NCBI GenBank assembly: GCA_013415695.1
Contig: JAAEEP010000003.1
Location: 119,655-183,654, forward strand
From: Methanomassiliicoccales archaeon
Lineage (GTDB): Archaea > Thermoplasmatota > Thermoplasmata > Methanomassiliicoccales > JAAEEP01
Direction: 5' to 3'
DNA: 64,000 nucleotides
Below the pieces are notes generated by a model. It did no database searches. It saw nothing but the letters and a program-made list of their open reading frames with translations, and was not told the DNA's origin. Below are positions 51,368 to 60,177 of the stretch, piece after piece; position 1 is the stretch's first letter, and each line of letters opens with the position of its first letter. Both the position numbers and the translations under genes were made by a program.

Positions 51368-51727
51368 ATGGTTGAATGGTCAAAAGTGAGCGATATTTTG
51401 GATGAGATCCGCGCGCTGGAATCTGTTCTTGATGTTTCCTTGATTTCAAGGGGAGGCATGTACGTCATGGGAGACCCCCCTTCAGGAGTGCATCAGGAGA
51501 CTTACGGTGCCATGTCAGCCATAATCATGGGAGCTGCTGAGACCACTTCCTCCGAGCTGAAAGATAGCCTGTACAATATTATCATATGCCTTGCAGAGAG
51601 GAACTTGGTGCTCGCGAACATCGGTACCAGATACATGATCTCCATCGCCCTACTTCCAGACAGCGATGTGGGCTCTGCCATGAGCGAGGCAAGGGAAAGG
51701 ATAACCCGACTCGAAAAGGCCCTTTAA
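51368..51727 (+). CDS. Roadblock/LC7-domain protein
   Basis: 119 residues with the fold pattern of Roadblock/LC7 proteins: SDILDEIRALESVLDVSLISRGGMYV, a middle helix AAETTSSELKDSL, and strands (NIIICLAERNLVLANIG and ISIALLP). These small dimeric proteins scaffold or regulate Ras-like GTPases such as MglA and its archaeal relatives. No GTPase gene is adjacent. GGAGAGCG lies upstream of the ATG. The stop overlaps the PHP gene's stop by 4 nt. Confidence 0.8.
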   Translation: MVEWSKVSDILDEIRALESVLDVSLISRGGMYVMGDPPSGVHQETYGAMSAIIMGAAETTSSELKDSLYNIIICLAERNLVLANIGTRYMISIALLPDSDVGSAMSEARERITRLEKAL

Positions 51728-52383
51728 AGCCTTCTCATTCCCCTTCCTAACCATTCTCCGATGCACTTGGTGCCGTAAGAAAACGATCCTCCAAGAGGTC
51801 TGCCCTCGCCCCAGATCCCTGTTCTTCCCTTGATTATGGAATATACCAGATCCTCCGCCGTCTGGCAGTCATCAGGAAAGACCGTGCAAGCCTTTCCAAT
51901 CTCATCTAGGGTGTGGGCGTCACTTCCCCCGATGACCGGGAGATGCAACGAATTCGCCAATCGCATTGCCTTCTCGTTCGCCCCCCTTAAAGAGCGGCCG
52001 TTGAGGGCCTCCAAAGCGTCGAAATCATTCTCCCTGATGACCTTCTCACCCAATCCTGACCAGATGCGGTACGGATGTGATGCGATCGCGATCCCGCCCG
52101 CCTCTTTTATCCTCTCAATGGTCTCAGCCGTCGATAGATCTCTTTCGATCTCCTCAGATATGTTGAAAGCCAGGATGTGCCCCTCGTTCGAAGTGATCTC
52201 CATTGCCTTGAGAACGATGATCTCGTTGACCAATTTCACCGATTCCAACGAGCCTTCAAGCGAATTGTGATCTGCAATTGCCACCGCTCCCAGCCCTATC
52301 TCCTTGGCCCTCTCTAGAACCTGAGCTGGTGTCTGTGCGGCATCTCCAGAGAATACAGTGTGGATGTGAAGATCAGCCCTCAT
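51724..52383 (-). CDS. PHP-domain metal-dependent phosphoesterase
   Basis: 219 residues. PHP motifs: MRADLHIHTVFSGDA (DxHxH) at the start, ADHNSLEGSL, ITSNEGHILAF (with conserved Glu/His), ASHPYR and GGSDAHTLDEIG, together a trinuclear metal site. Stand-alone PHP proteins can act as phosphatases or nucleases; the substrate is not readable. Its ATG overlaps the metG stop (ATGA), so it is translated with methionyl-tRNA synthetase. A second PHP gene of the same family lies at 61334-62230. Confidence 0.85.
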   Translation of the reverse strand: MRADLHIHTVFSGDAAQTPAQVLERAKEIGLGAVAIADHNSLEGSLESVKLVNEIIVLKAMEITSNEGHILAFNISEEIERDLSTAETIERIKEAGGIAIASHPYRIWSGLGEKVIRENDFDALEALNGRSLRGANEKAMRLANSLHLPVIGGSDAHTLDEIGKACTVFPDDCQTAEDLVYSIIKGRTGIWGEGRPLGGSFSYGTKCIGEWLGRGMRRL

Positions 52384-54587
52384 CTGACCTTTGCCCCGCT
52401 GCCAATATCACGGTCGATAGTAATTGCCACCCTTCCCTCAGTGTACAGAGCGAGGGCGCTGTTAGCATCGGGAGAGGGCATGAACAGGGCTACTTTCTTG
52501 GGCATCGCCAGATCATTCGGTGCCTTGAGTGAGACATCTTTTCCCACATCTGCCTTACCTTCGGAAGCGGTGCCTATGCGAAGAGTGAGCTTCTGGAATT
52601 CCTGAAAATCCAATCTCTTGGACGATGACGACATTCCACTGTTCACCCGCTCACCTGGCTTGGCGTCGCCAGCAGGTGTGAGCAGCACAACGTCATCTCC
52701 TTGGTCAGCAGCTAGAAGCATGCCTTGTGATCTGATGCCTCTCAGCTTCGCGGGCTTCAGGTTGGATACCACCACGATCTTCTTTCCTACCAGATCCTCT
52801 AGCTCGTAGTAGCCTTTCAATCCAGCTACCAATGTGATGTCCTCACCGATATCGACTTCCAGCACCAGTAACTTCTCCGCTTCTGGATGGTTGCTTGACG
52901 ACTTGATCTTACCCACTCTGAGGTCCAGCTTCTCGAAATCCTTGAAGACCATATCCTCCCTCTCTATCATTACCTTGGCGAAGAGCGGCTTGGGGATCAT
53001 AAGAGACTGCCCATCATTGATCGGGGTGGCGATCATGTCCCATCCCATCTCCATGACGCTCTCCTCGAATCCCAGGAAGGACCAAAGCCTCTCGGATGAG
53101 GAGGGAAGGAAAGGATAGCTCATGACCGCCAGAGCCTTCACGATCTCCAGATTAAGATTCAGAACGGTCCCACAGCGCTCTTTGTCCTCCTTGATCAACG
53201 CCCAAGGTGCTACCGAATCGAAGTACCTGTTACCGAATTGGGCCAGGTCCATGACGGCTTTGAGGCCTTTCTTGAAACTGCAGGCGGAGAGGTTCTCGTC
53301 CATTTCGTCCCGATAGGAGATTATCTCCTCCATGACCTTCTTCCTCTCCTCATCGGTACCTTTGAAGGGAGGAATCTCCCCGAAATGCTTGTGCGTGAAG
53401 CTCAGAACACGGTGATAGTAGTTACCCAGGGTTGCCACGAGCTCGTTGTTTGTACGGGTCTCGAAGTCCTCCCAGGAGAAATCCGCGTCACGGTTCTCAG
53501 GCATATTTGCCGAGAGATAGTAGCGAACAACGTCCGCATCGAAGTTCTCCAAGATACTCGGGATGTCGATGTTGAGGCCGCGGCTCTTGGAGAACTTGTC
53601 CCCCTTGAAGGTGAGGAACTCGTTGGCAGGCACATCATACGCGAGGTTGAGACCACCATAACCCATCAGGATCGCTGGCCAGATGATGGTGTGGAAAGGG
53701 ATGTTGTCCTTGCCCAGGAAGTAGTAGTGCTTCACCTCTGTATCCTTCCAGTACTCTTTCCACTTGTCAGGCTGTCCTATGAGCTTGGACCACTCTTTGC
53801 AGGCTGAGAAATATCCTATGACCGCCTCGAACCATACGTAGATGACCTTGTCCTCCCATCCTTCCAAGGGAACGGAAACGCCCCAGGACATATCCCTGGT
53901 TATGGCGCGGTCCTCTAGACCATCCTCCAACCAGTTCTGAGTGAATGTCTGGACATTGGGCTTCCACCAGGTCTTGTCGCTAACCCATTCTATAAGCCGG
54001 TCCTGGAAGGCGCTCAACTGGAAGAAATAGTGCTCCGTCTCCCTGAGATCGGGCATAGTACCGCAGTGAATGCAAACTGGTTCCTGCAGATCACCGGGTT
54101 CAAATGTCTCTCCGCATTCCTCGCATTGATCGCCCCTGGCCTTTGTATTGCACTTGGGGCAAACTCCCTCGACATATCGGTCTGGAAGGAACTTATCACA
54201 GTCCGAGCAGTAGTATTGCATGGTCTGCTTCTTGTATAGATGTCCTTTCTCCAGTAGCTTGAGGAAGATGTCGTGTACCACTTCAAAATGGTTTTCGGTA
54301 TGGGTCTTGGTGAAGAGGCTGTATGTGATGCCTAGGTCCTCTATCGCCTTGAGGTTCATGCGGTGGTACCTCTCCGCAACCTCGTCGGGCGAGAGACCCT
54401 CCTTCTCCGCCCTCACAGTGACGGGGGTTCCGTGCATGTCGGAACCAGAGACCATGAGGACATCGTTTCCTTTTATCCTAAGGAATTTGGTGAAGATGTC
54501 TGGAGGCAGGAGTGAACCGGCTACATGCCCGACATGAATGACCCCATTGGAGTAGGGCCATGCTGTGCATACCACGTATTTCGCCAT
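52380..54587 (-). CDS. metG: Methionyl-tRNA synthetase with tandem C-terminal tRNA-binding domains
   Basis: 735 residues; charges initiator and elongator tRNA-Met. The Rossmann fold has HVGH near residue 18 and the KMSKS loop as KFSKS. A four-Cys-pair zinc insertion follows (CSDC, CPKC, CEEC and CIHCG). The C-terminal tRNA-binding OB domain (DFEKLDLRVGKI, about residues 560-650) is normal; a second, degenerate copy (DFQEFQKLTLRIG, about 660-735) follows and is shorter, without the usual loop motifs. It overlaps the PHP gene at its 3' end and has an upstream gap of 188 bp before the next gene. Confidence 0.96.
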   Translation of the reverse strand: MAKYVVCTAWPYSNGVIHVGHVAGSLLPPDIFTKFLRIKGNDVLMVSGSDMHGTPVTVRAEKEGLSPDEVAERYHRMNLKAIEDLGITYSLFTKTHTENHFEVVHDIFLKLLEKGHLYKKQTMQYYCSDCDKFLPDRYVEGVCPKCNTKARGDQCEECGETFEPGDLQEPVCIHCGTMPDLRETEHYFFQLSAFQDRLIEWVSDKTWWKPNVQTFTQNWLEDGLEDRAITRDMSWGVSVPLEGWEDKVIYVWFEAVIGYFSACKEWSKLIGQPDKWKEYWKDTEVKHYYFLGKDNIPFHTIIWPAILMGYGGLNLAYDVPANEFLTFKGDKFSKSRGLNIDIPSILENFDADVVRYYLSANMPENRDADFSWEDFETRTNNELVATLGNYYHRVLSFTHKHFGEIPPFKGTDEERKKVMEEIISYRDEMDENLSACSFKKGLKAVMDLAQFGNRYFDSVAPWALIKEDKERCGTVLNLNLEIVKALAVMSYPFLPSSSERLWSFLGFEESVMEMGWDMIATPINDGQSLMIPKPLFAKVMIEREDMVFKDFEKLDLRVGKIKSSSNHPEAEKLLVLEVDIGEDITLVAGLKGYYELEDLVGKKIVVVSNLKPAKLRGIRSQGMLLAADQGDDVVLLTPAGDAKPGERVNSGMSSSSKRLDFQEFQKLTLRIGTASEGKADVGKDVSLKAPNDLAMPKKVALFMPSPDANSALALYTEGRVAITIDRDIGSGAKVR

Positions 54588-54775
54588 CGATACCGATTGC
54601 GAATCGTGGACGTAGGATATAACTGCTGGGGATGTAACTCAAGGATTCCAGGACCGAAAGAAATTGAATTCTAAGGCTAATGCTTCTATTTTGGGAGTCT
54701 GGATACATAATGAACATACAATCCTGCTTTTTAATCGAAATCGATAAATCTTAACATATCGTAAAGGCACCCCAC

Positions 54776-56245
54776 ATGAGTGAGAGCTTGGAAGAGCTGG
54801 GCGGAGGTGCGGAGCGTTTCCTCAGGGAATTGAACAGGGAAAGGCTCCAAGTCTCGATTGGGGAGAAGGAATCGACCGACAGCTTCTCTGTGTTCCAGCG
54901 CCACGCTTACCTGTTCGATCTCTTTCTCATATCCGACCTGGGCGAATGGCGAAACCGTGAGACCGGTGAGAAGAAGAAAAGGCTGGCATACCTTCAGCAA
55001 TTCCTTCAAAAGAACTACCCTCTGGCCATGGTCTCCGACCTGTCAGATCTGTTCGAGGAGAAGGGGACGGTAAAGTTCTCTTCTTGTAAGCCTCCACTCC
55101 ATACGATCTCGGACGGATACTATTTTGCCCGATCACCAGACAGGGAGGAAAGAATGGGGGCTTGGCATCAACGCGAGAAGATGCTATGGATCTTGAATCC
55201 CATACTGGAGAAGCGGCTCGTTGGACTGCACAAGGCGAGCCGGGAGCTTGGATATCAGGGCCTGGTAGATCTATCGCTGGAGGTAAGAGGATTTGACATA
55301 GGATGGCTTACCGAAACCATCGAGCTGATACTGGACCGGACCGAAGGGCTGTACCTGGACATGCTGGAGAGCTTCCTGCCAGACTCCCTTTCTATGGATG
55401 AGATGAAGCAACATGACATGCTCCATCTTCTCCGGGGGGACGAATTCACGGACATGTTCCCTGCCGGGCAGATATGGAACTCCTTGTCATCAGCCCTCTC
55501 GGGTTTCGGGGCTAATCTCGGTGTGATTGGGAACCTTCGACTTCTCAGTCCTGGCTGTGGGGGTCCGCAGGCCCTTCCGGTCAGGATACCGAATGAGGTT
55601 TACCTGTTCATTGAGCCGAGCGGGGGATACCTGGACTACCTACATCACTTCGGAGAGGCGGGAAAGGCGATCCAGATGGGGAGCACATCTCCCGACATGC
55701 CTGTGGAGTTCCGCTATCTGGGAGATCCTGCTATCCCGGAGACATTCGGCCTGCTGCTCCAGAGAATCATCTCCACCAGCCCCTGGCTTGAGGGAAAGGG
55801 CGGGAAGGATGACATAGTGCGGTTCAAGAGGCTGTTCTACCTCCACCGCATCTACGAACTCAGAAGACTTGCCGCCCTCCTACTTTACGAGATGAGGGTC
55901 AACATGGGCTCCCCCTCCACTGCCGATGATATGTACTCTTCAATCATGGAAGAGAAGCTGCACGTTGCACACAGTAGAGAGGACTGCTTGGTCGATATAC
56001 TCGTGCCATTCCGATCGGCCGACCGCCTAAGGGGATTCATCCTTGAGGCAATGCTCCGAAAGGCTCTGCTGGAGAAGTGCGGTGAGAGATGGTTCTCCCA
56101 CCCGGCCGCAAGGGATATCGTCTCAGAGATCTGGTCATGGGGCGGTCGCTTCGGTCTGGATGAGCTTGCTAACTCCATTGGTTACGCCGAGCTGGACATA
56201 GAGCCATTGGTAGAAGAGATCGAGGATAGAATACGCCTCGTTTAG
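54776..56245 (+). CDS. M3-like peptidase-fold protein with lost zinc site (probable pseudoenzyme)
   Basis: 489 residues, predicted helical. The region from NEVYLFIEPSGGYLDYLHH to EFRYLGD matches the shape of M3-type gluzincins, where the expected HExxH reads HEAGH. Here it is GEAGK (about residues 293-297): the catalytic Glu stays but both zinc-binding His are lost. The third-ligand region reads PETFGLLLQ, with Glu at about 322. So it should not bind zinc as usual and is probably a non-catalytic binding or regulatory protein. ATG 54776 is used; the gene ends in TAG and lies 39 nt before ABCE1, which may be co-expressed. Confidence 0.75.
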   Translation: MSESLEELGGGAERFLRELNRERLQVSIGEKESTDSFSVFQRHAYLFDLFLISDLGEWRNRETGEKKKRLAYLQQFLQKNYPLAMVSDLSDLFEEKGTVKFSSCKPPLHTISDGYYFARSPDREERMGAWHQREKMLWILNPILEKRLVGLHKASRELGYQGLVDLSLEVRGFDIGWLTETIELILDRTEGLYLDMLESFLPDSLSMDEMKQHDMLHLLRGDEFTDMFPAGQIWNSLSSALSGFGANLGVIGNLRLLSPGCGGPQALPVRIPNEVYLFIEPSGGYLDYLHHFGEAGKAIQMGSTSPDMPVEFRYLGDPAIPETFGLLLQRIISTSPWLEGKGGKDDIVRFKRLFYLHRIYELRRLAALLLYEMRVNMGSPSTADDMYSSIMEEKLHVAHSREDCLVDILVPFRSADRLRGFILEAMLRKALLEKCGERWFSHPAARDIVSEIWSWGGRFGLDELANSIGYAELDIEPLVEEIEDRIRLV

Positions 56246-56252
56246 ACAATCA

Positions 56253-56261
56253 ATTTTAAAT
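56253..56261 (+). promoter_or_regulatory. TATA-like element of the ABCE1 gene
   Basis: ATTTTAAAT, centred 28 bp before ATG 56285. It suggests ABCE1 has its own promoter even though the upstream stop is only 39 nt away. Confidence 0.45.
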
Positions 56262-56284
56262 GTGTCCTGGCTGTTGCTGGAGAT

Positions 56285-58054
56285 ATGCGCATAGCGGTGG
56301 TGCTCAAGGACCGATGTCAACCCAAGAAGTGCAACCTTGAGTGCATCAAGTACTGTCCCAAGGTGAGGACTGGAGTGGAAGTCGTCAAGCTGGGTGAGAA
56401 GGGGAAGCCCGACATCTCGGAGGAGCTCTGCGTAGGATGTGGCATCTGCGTTCACAAGTGTCCGTTCGATGCGGTCAAGATCATTGGCCTTCCTGACGAG
56501 CTGGAAGGAGAGATCGTCCACCAGTACAGCAAGAACGGTTTTCGTTTATACCGTTTGCCAGTGCCCAAATCGGGCATGGTCACCGGCATCCTCGGACCCA
56601 ACGGTATCGGGAAGAGTACCTCGATCGGATTGCTTTCCGGATCGGAGATCCCCAATCTTGGACTTTACGAAAACCCACCAACCAGGGAGGAGGTGCTTGA
56701 TCACTTCAGTGGCACCGAACTCCACGATTACCTGGAGAGAGTATTCGCCGGGGATGTGCGCACTTCGTTGAAGCCGCAGTACGTAGACAAACTGCCCTCG
56801 GTGCACAACGGTAATGTACGGGAGCTACTGGAGAGGATCGAGGAGCGCATGACAGTCGGACAGGTCGCTGGGCTATTGGACCTCGAGGAAGCTTTGGACA
56901 GAGAGCTGGGGAAGCTCTCGGGAGGAGAGCTTCAGCGGGTCGCTCTAGCTGCCAGCATCATGAAGGATGCAGAGGTGTATTTCTTCGACGAGCCCTCGTC
57001 CTACCTGGATATCTATCAGAGGATGAAGGTGGCCCGCCTCATAAAGAAACTCAGTGAGGAAAAGCAGGTGATGGTGATCGAACACGACCTCGCCATTCTC
57101 GACTTCCTAGCGGACAACACGTACCTCGTATACGGATCTGAAGGGGCGTTCGGGGTGTTCGCACATCCACGCCAGGTGAGAACCGCCATTAATGCCTATC
57201 TCGACGGATACCTCAGGGAGGAGAACATCAGGTTCCGTGACAACAAGATCGAATTCCACACCCATCCTCCGAAGAGTGAGTGGGATACCGCGACTCTGAT
57301 CGAGTTCGGGAATTTTGGAGTGGAGTTCCCCAATTTCTCGCTCATGGTCGACCCTGGAGAGATCAAGATCGGCGAATCCGTCGGAGTTGTGGGACCTAAC
57401 GCCATAGGAAAGACCACCTTCGTTAAAGTACTGGCAGGGGTGTTGGAACCATCCTTTGGAACGCTGGAGAGCGGTATCAAGGTGAGTTACAAACCACAGT
57501 ACATCACGCCCGATTTCGATGGCACTGTGAGGGAGCTATTCCACTGCTACGTTAAGGAGTTCTTCGATTCTGGATTCTTCCAGACCGAGGTCGAACATCC
57601 TCTTTCCCTCAAACACCTGCTGGAGAAGAACGTGACGACTCTATCCGGCGGAGAGCTACAGAGGGTGGCCATCGCACTTTGCCTGGCTAGAGACGCAGAC
57701 CTCTATCTCCTTGACGAGCCCTCGGCGTACCTGGACTCAAGCCAGAGGATGAACGCGGCCAAGACCATTCGCAGAGTCATGGAGAAGAGGGGGAGGAGCG
57801 CTCTGGTAGTAGATCACGACACCTACTTCTTGGACATGGTATCCGATTCCATGATGGTCTTCTCGGGTGAACCGGGGGAGGGTGGTGTAGGAAGAGGACC
57901 GTTCGACATGCGTACTGGGATGAACATGTTCCTCAAAGAAGTGGATGTCACCTTCCGCAGGGACAACGACACCCAGAGGCCAAGGATTAACAAGCCCGAT
58001 TCCAGGCTGGACAAGGAGCAGAAGTCGAAAGGCGAGTACTACTATTCGAGCTGA
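56285..58054 (+). CDS. Ribosome recycling ATPase ABCE1 (Rli1)
   Basis: 589 residues; splits ribosomes after termination. The N-terminus has two [4Fe-4S] motifs (CQPKKCNLECIKYCP and CVGCGICVHKCP, residues 12-60). Then come two ABC ATPase domains: Walker A GPNGIGKST and GPNAIGKTT, signatures KLSGGELQRVALA and TLSGGELQRVAIA, Walker B YFFDEPSSYLD and YLLDEPSAYLD, and a hinge between. All core motifs are intact. Its 3' end overlaps the convergent DedA gene by 13 nt. Confidence 0.97.
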   Translation: MRIAVVLKDRCQPKKCNLECIKYCPKVRTGVEVVKLGEKGKPDISEELCVGCGICVHKCPFDAVKIIGLPDELEGEIVHQYSKNGFRLYRLPVPKSGMVTGILGPNGIGKSTSIGLLSGSEIPNLGLYENPPTREEVLDHFSGTELHDYLERVFAGDVRTSLKPQYVDKLPSVHNGNVRELLERIEERMTVGQVAGLLDLEEALDRELGKLSGGELQRVALAASIMKDAEVYFFDEPSSYLDIYQRMKVARLIKKLSEEKQVMVIEHDLAILDFLADNTYLVYGSEGAFGVFAHPRQVRTAINAYLDGYLREENIRFRDNKIEFHTHPPKSEWDTATLIEFGNFGVEFPNFSLMVDPGEIKIGESVGVVGPNAIGKTTFVKVLAGVLEPSFGTLESGIKVSYKPQYITPDFDGTVRELFHCYVKEFFDSGFFQTEVEHPLSLKHLLEKNVTTLSGGELQRVAIALCLARDADLYLLDEPSAYLDSSQRMNAAKTIRRVMEKRGRSALVVDHDTYFLDMVSDSMMVFSGEPGEGGVGRGPFDMRTGMNMFLKEVDVTFRRDNDTQRPRINKPDSRLDKEQKSKGEYYYSS

Positions 58055-58695
58055 GGCTCGTCCTTTGATTCCTCGCTGACATTTCTCTTTCTGTAATAGA
58101 AGAAGTAGTACACGACCAGCACCACAGCTGCAACGATTATCAGCACTTCGAATGGCTCGAAGAAGGCCAATATGGCCTCCCAATCCGGACCAAGAAGATA
58201 TCCCGCATAGGTGAGAGCAAAACACCATATGGCCGATCCCAGCGTGGTAAGTATCGTGAAGGTGACCACGTTCATCCTAGCGATCCCGGCCGGTATGGAT
58301 ACGAATGTTCGCAGGACCGGAAGAAGGCGGGTGAAGAAGACCGCTGTAGCTCCATACTTCCTGAACCATCTCTCCGCGGAATCCAGGTGCTTCTCCTGCA
58401 GCAGTACGTACCTCCCGTACCTGAGGATCAGGGGACGTCCGCCGTAGTATCCGATATAGTAGGCGACCAGGGACCCCAAGGTGCATCCTATGGTCCCAGC
58501 TATGGAGGCGATGATCCAATCCATCTCGCCTTCGAAGGCGAGCCAGCCGGCAAACGGCATCACCACCTCGCTGGGAATGGGCAGGACCATGCTCTCCAGC
58601 CCCATCAATAGGACGATACCAGGGTAACCCAGCGCAAGGATGACGTCCTTGATGAAGGTGGCCACGATCTCGATGATCCCCATCGAATCAACCAA
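58042..58695 (-). CDS. DedA-family membrane protein (SNARE-associated/VTT)
   Basis: 217 residues with about five hydrophobic helices. Family motifs: GLESMVLPIPSEVVMPFAGWLA, GSLVAYYIGYYGG and FFTRLLPVLRTFVSIPAGIARM, with a conserved Arg before the last. DedA proteins act in lipid or proton-dependent membrane homeostasis, possibly as undecaprenyl-phosphate flippases in bacteria; the archaeal role is unclear. The charged tail (RKRNVSEESKDEPQLE) is cytosolic. ATG 58695. Confidence 0.88.
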   Translation of the reverse strand: MVDSMGIIEIVATFIKDVILALGYPGIVLLMGLESMVLPIPSEVVMPFAGWLAFEGEMDWIIASIAGTIGCTLGSLVAYYIGYYGGRPLILRYGRYVLLQEKHLDSAERWFRKYGATAVFFTRLLPVLRTFVSIPAGIARMNVVTFTILTTLGSAIWCFALTYAGYLLGPDWEAILAFFEPFEVLIIVAAVVLVVYYFFYYRKRNVSEESKDEPQLE

Positions 58696-58787
58696 GCCGT
58701 TTCAGATTATTATAACCTGTCAAAGACGCCCGGAAGAGAGTAAAGGATAAAGGGTGTCTCTTACCCTCATTATTATGGGTGTGAAAT

Positions 58788-59972
58788 ACGAAGGCTCACG
58801 AGATAGCGGAAGATGTACATTGGGTCGGGGCAATAGATTGGAATCTCAGGAACTTCCATGGATACACCACTCCCAGGGGAAGTTCGTACAACGCCTACCT
58901 TATCACTGACAACAAGAATATTCTCATCGATTCTGTGAAGACCACGGTCTTCAGCCAGCTTCTGGAGAGGGTATCCTCGGTAATAGATCCATCAGAGATA
59001 GACCTGATAATCTCAAACCACACGGAGATGGATCACTCCGGAACTCTGATGAGGATGCAGGACTTGAGCGGGGCGGAAATCCTGGCCTCAAATAAGGGGA
59101 GGGAAGGCCTCTCCATGCACTTCCCCAAGCTAAAGGTCAAGGCGGTGGAGGATCTCCAGGAGATCGAAACTGGAACAAGGACCGTTAGGTTCATCGAAAC
59201 GCCCATGCTCCATTGGCCTGACTCCATGTTCTCCTTCCTTGTGGAGGATGGTATCCTGTTCTCGATGGATGGTTTCGGTCAGCACTTGGCCTCGGAGAAG
59301 AGGTTCGACGATGAGGTGAATAATTGCATACTCATGTACGAGGCGGCCAAATACTACGCAAATATCCTGATGCCCTTCGGCAAGAAGTTCCTGAATACAC
59401 TGGAAAAGGTCAAGGACCTTGACATCAAGATGCTGGCGTGCTCTCACGGTCTCATTTGGAGAAGCGGGATCCAGGATATCGTTGGCTCATATGTATCATG
59501 GGCGAATGGAGTGACCAAGGAGAAGGCGGTGGTGGTGTACGACACCATGTGGAACTCCACCAAGATGATGGCCGAGGACATTGCGGAGGGTATCGCCTCC
59601 AAGGGAATGGAGGTCCTGGTCTTCAGGATGTCGGACACCGACAGGAGCATGGTCATGAAGGAGATTCTGGATGCTAGGGCTGTTGTGATGGGTTCCCCCA
59701 CGATAAACAACTGCCTTTTTCCATCGATGGCAGACGTTGCCACCTACATGAAGGGGCTCAGACCCAAAGGAAAGCTTGGCGCGGCCTTCGGCTCCTATGG
59801 ATGGGGCGGAGGGGCTGTGAAGGAGCTAAGGGACCACATGGAGAAGGGAGGCTTGGTGATGCCCTTCGATGATCTCCAGATGAAGTACAGGCCCAGTGAC
59901 GAACAAAGGGCTCAGTGCTTCGAATACGGGCAGGTTATCGGGGAAAGGATGGTCGATTGGGAAGGACAATAA
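58788..59972 (+). CDS. A-type flavoprotein (FprA-like oxidase) with apparent ACG start
   Basis: About 394 residues. The metallo-beta-lactamase domain holds the di-iron site: NHTEMDHSG (H-x-E-x-D-H), LHWPDSM, FSMDGFGQH and CSHGLIWR. The flavodoxin domain follows (VVYDTMWNSTKMMAE and GSPTINNCLFPSM). It reduces O2 or NO, taking electrons from rubredoxin or F420H2; a desulforedoxin gene lies 62 nt downstream. The visible GTG at 58935 would remove about 50 conserved residues (EDVHWVGAIDW and SSYNAYLI). In frame upstream there is no ATG, GTG or TTG, and a stop lies at 58782. ACG at 58788 sits exactly where the initiator Met of homologues (M-K-x-R-E-I pattern) is expected. Confidence 0.9.
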   Translation, partial: TKAHEIAEDVHWVGAIDWNLRNFHGYTTPRGSSYNAYLITDNKNILIDSVKTTVFSQLLERVSSVIDPSEIDLIISNHTEMDHSGTLMRMQDLSGAEILASNKGREGLSMHFPKLKVKAVEDLQEIETGTRTVRFIETPMLHWPDSMFSFLVEDGILFSMDGFGQHLASEKRFDDEVNNCILMYEAAKYYANILMPFGKKFLNTLEKVKDLDIKMLACSHGLIWRSGIQDIVGSYVSWANGVTKEKAVVVYDTMWNSTKMMAEDIAEGIASKGMEVLVFRMSDTDRSMVMKEILDARAVVMGSPTINNCLFPSMADVATYMKGLRPKGKLGAAFGSYGWGGGAVKELRDHMEKGGLVMPFDDLQMKYRPSDEQRAQCFEYGQVIGERMVDWEGQ

Positions 59973-60034
59973 CTTCTTGGTCGGGGGAAAAGGTAAAAAC
60001 ACCATCAGAATCGTATCTAACCCGGTGAACAACC

Positions 60035-60151
60035 TTGACTGAGGTAGGTGAAGTTTACGAGTGCGAGGTCTGCGGGAACGTTGTAAAGGTGGTCGAGGCC
60101 GGGGGTGGAACCCTGGTTTGCTGCGGCGAGGACATGGTTTTAAGGAGCTGA
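60035..60151 (+). CDS. Desulforedoxin-like protein
   Basis: 38 residues, too short for most gene callers. Four cysteines in the desulforedoxin pattern (CEVCG and then CC 15 residues later) would bind one iron as in the N-terminal domain of desulfoferrodoxin; the sequence ends [13 protein letters not shown] 60035 follows GGTGA by 6 nt. It lies 62 nt after the A-type flavoprotein and may donate electrons to it, in place of rubredoxin, which is not seen nearby. Desulforedoxin usually has 36-38 residues, so this looks complete. Confidence 0.8.
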   Translation: MTEVGEVYECEVCGNVVKVVEAGGGTLVCCGEDMVLRS

Positions 60152-60161
60152 GGCGGGCCAC

Positions 60162-60177
60162 CTTCCTTTTATTTTTT
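60162..60177 (+). terminator. T-rich terminator candidate
   Basis: CTTCCTTTTATTTTTT, 11 nt after the desulforedoxin stop. Archaeal transcription often ends in such T tracts. It touches the stop of the convergent exchanger gene at 60177. Confidence 0.5.
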
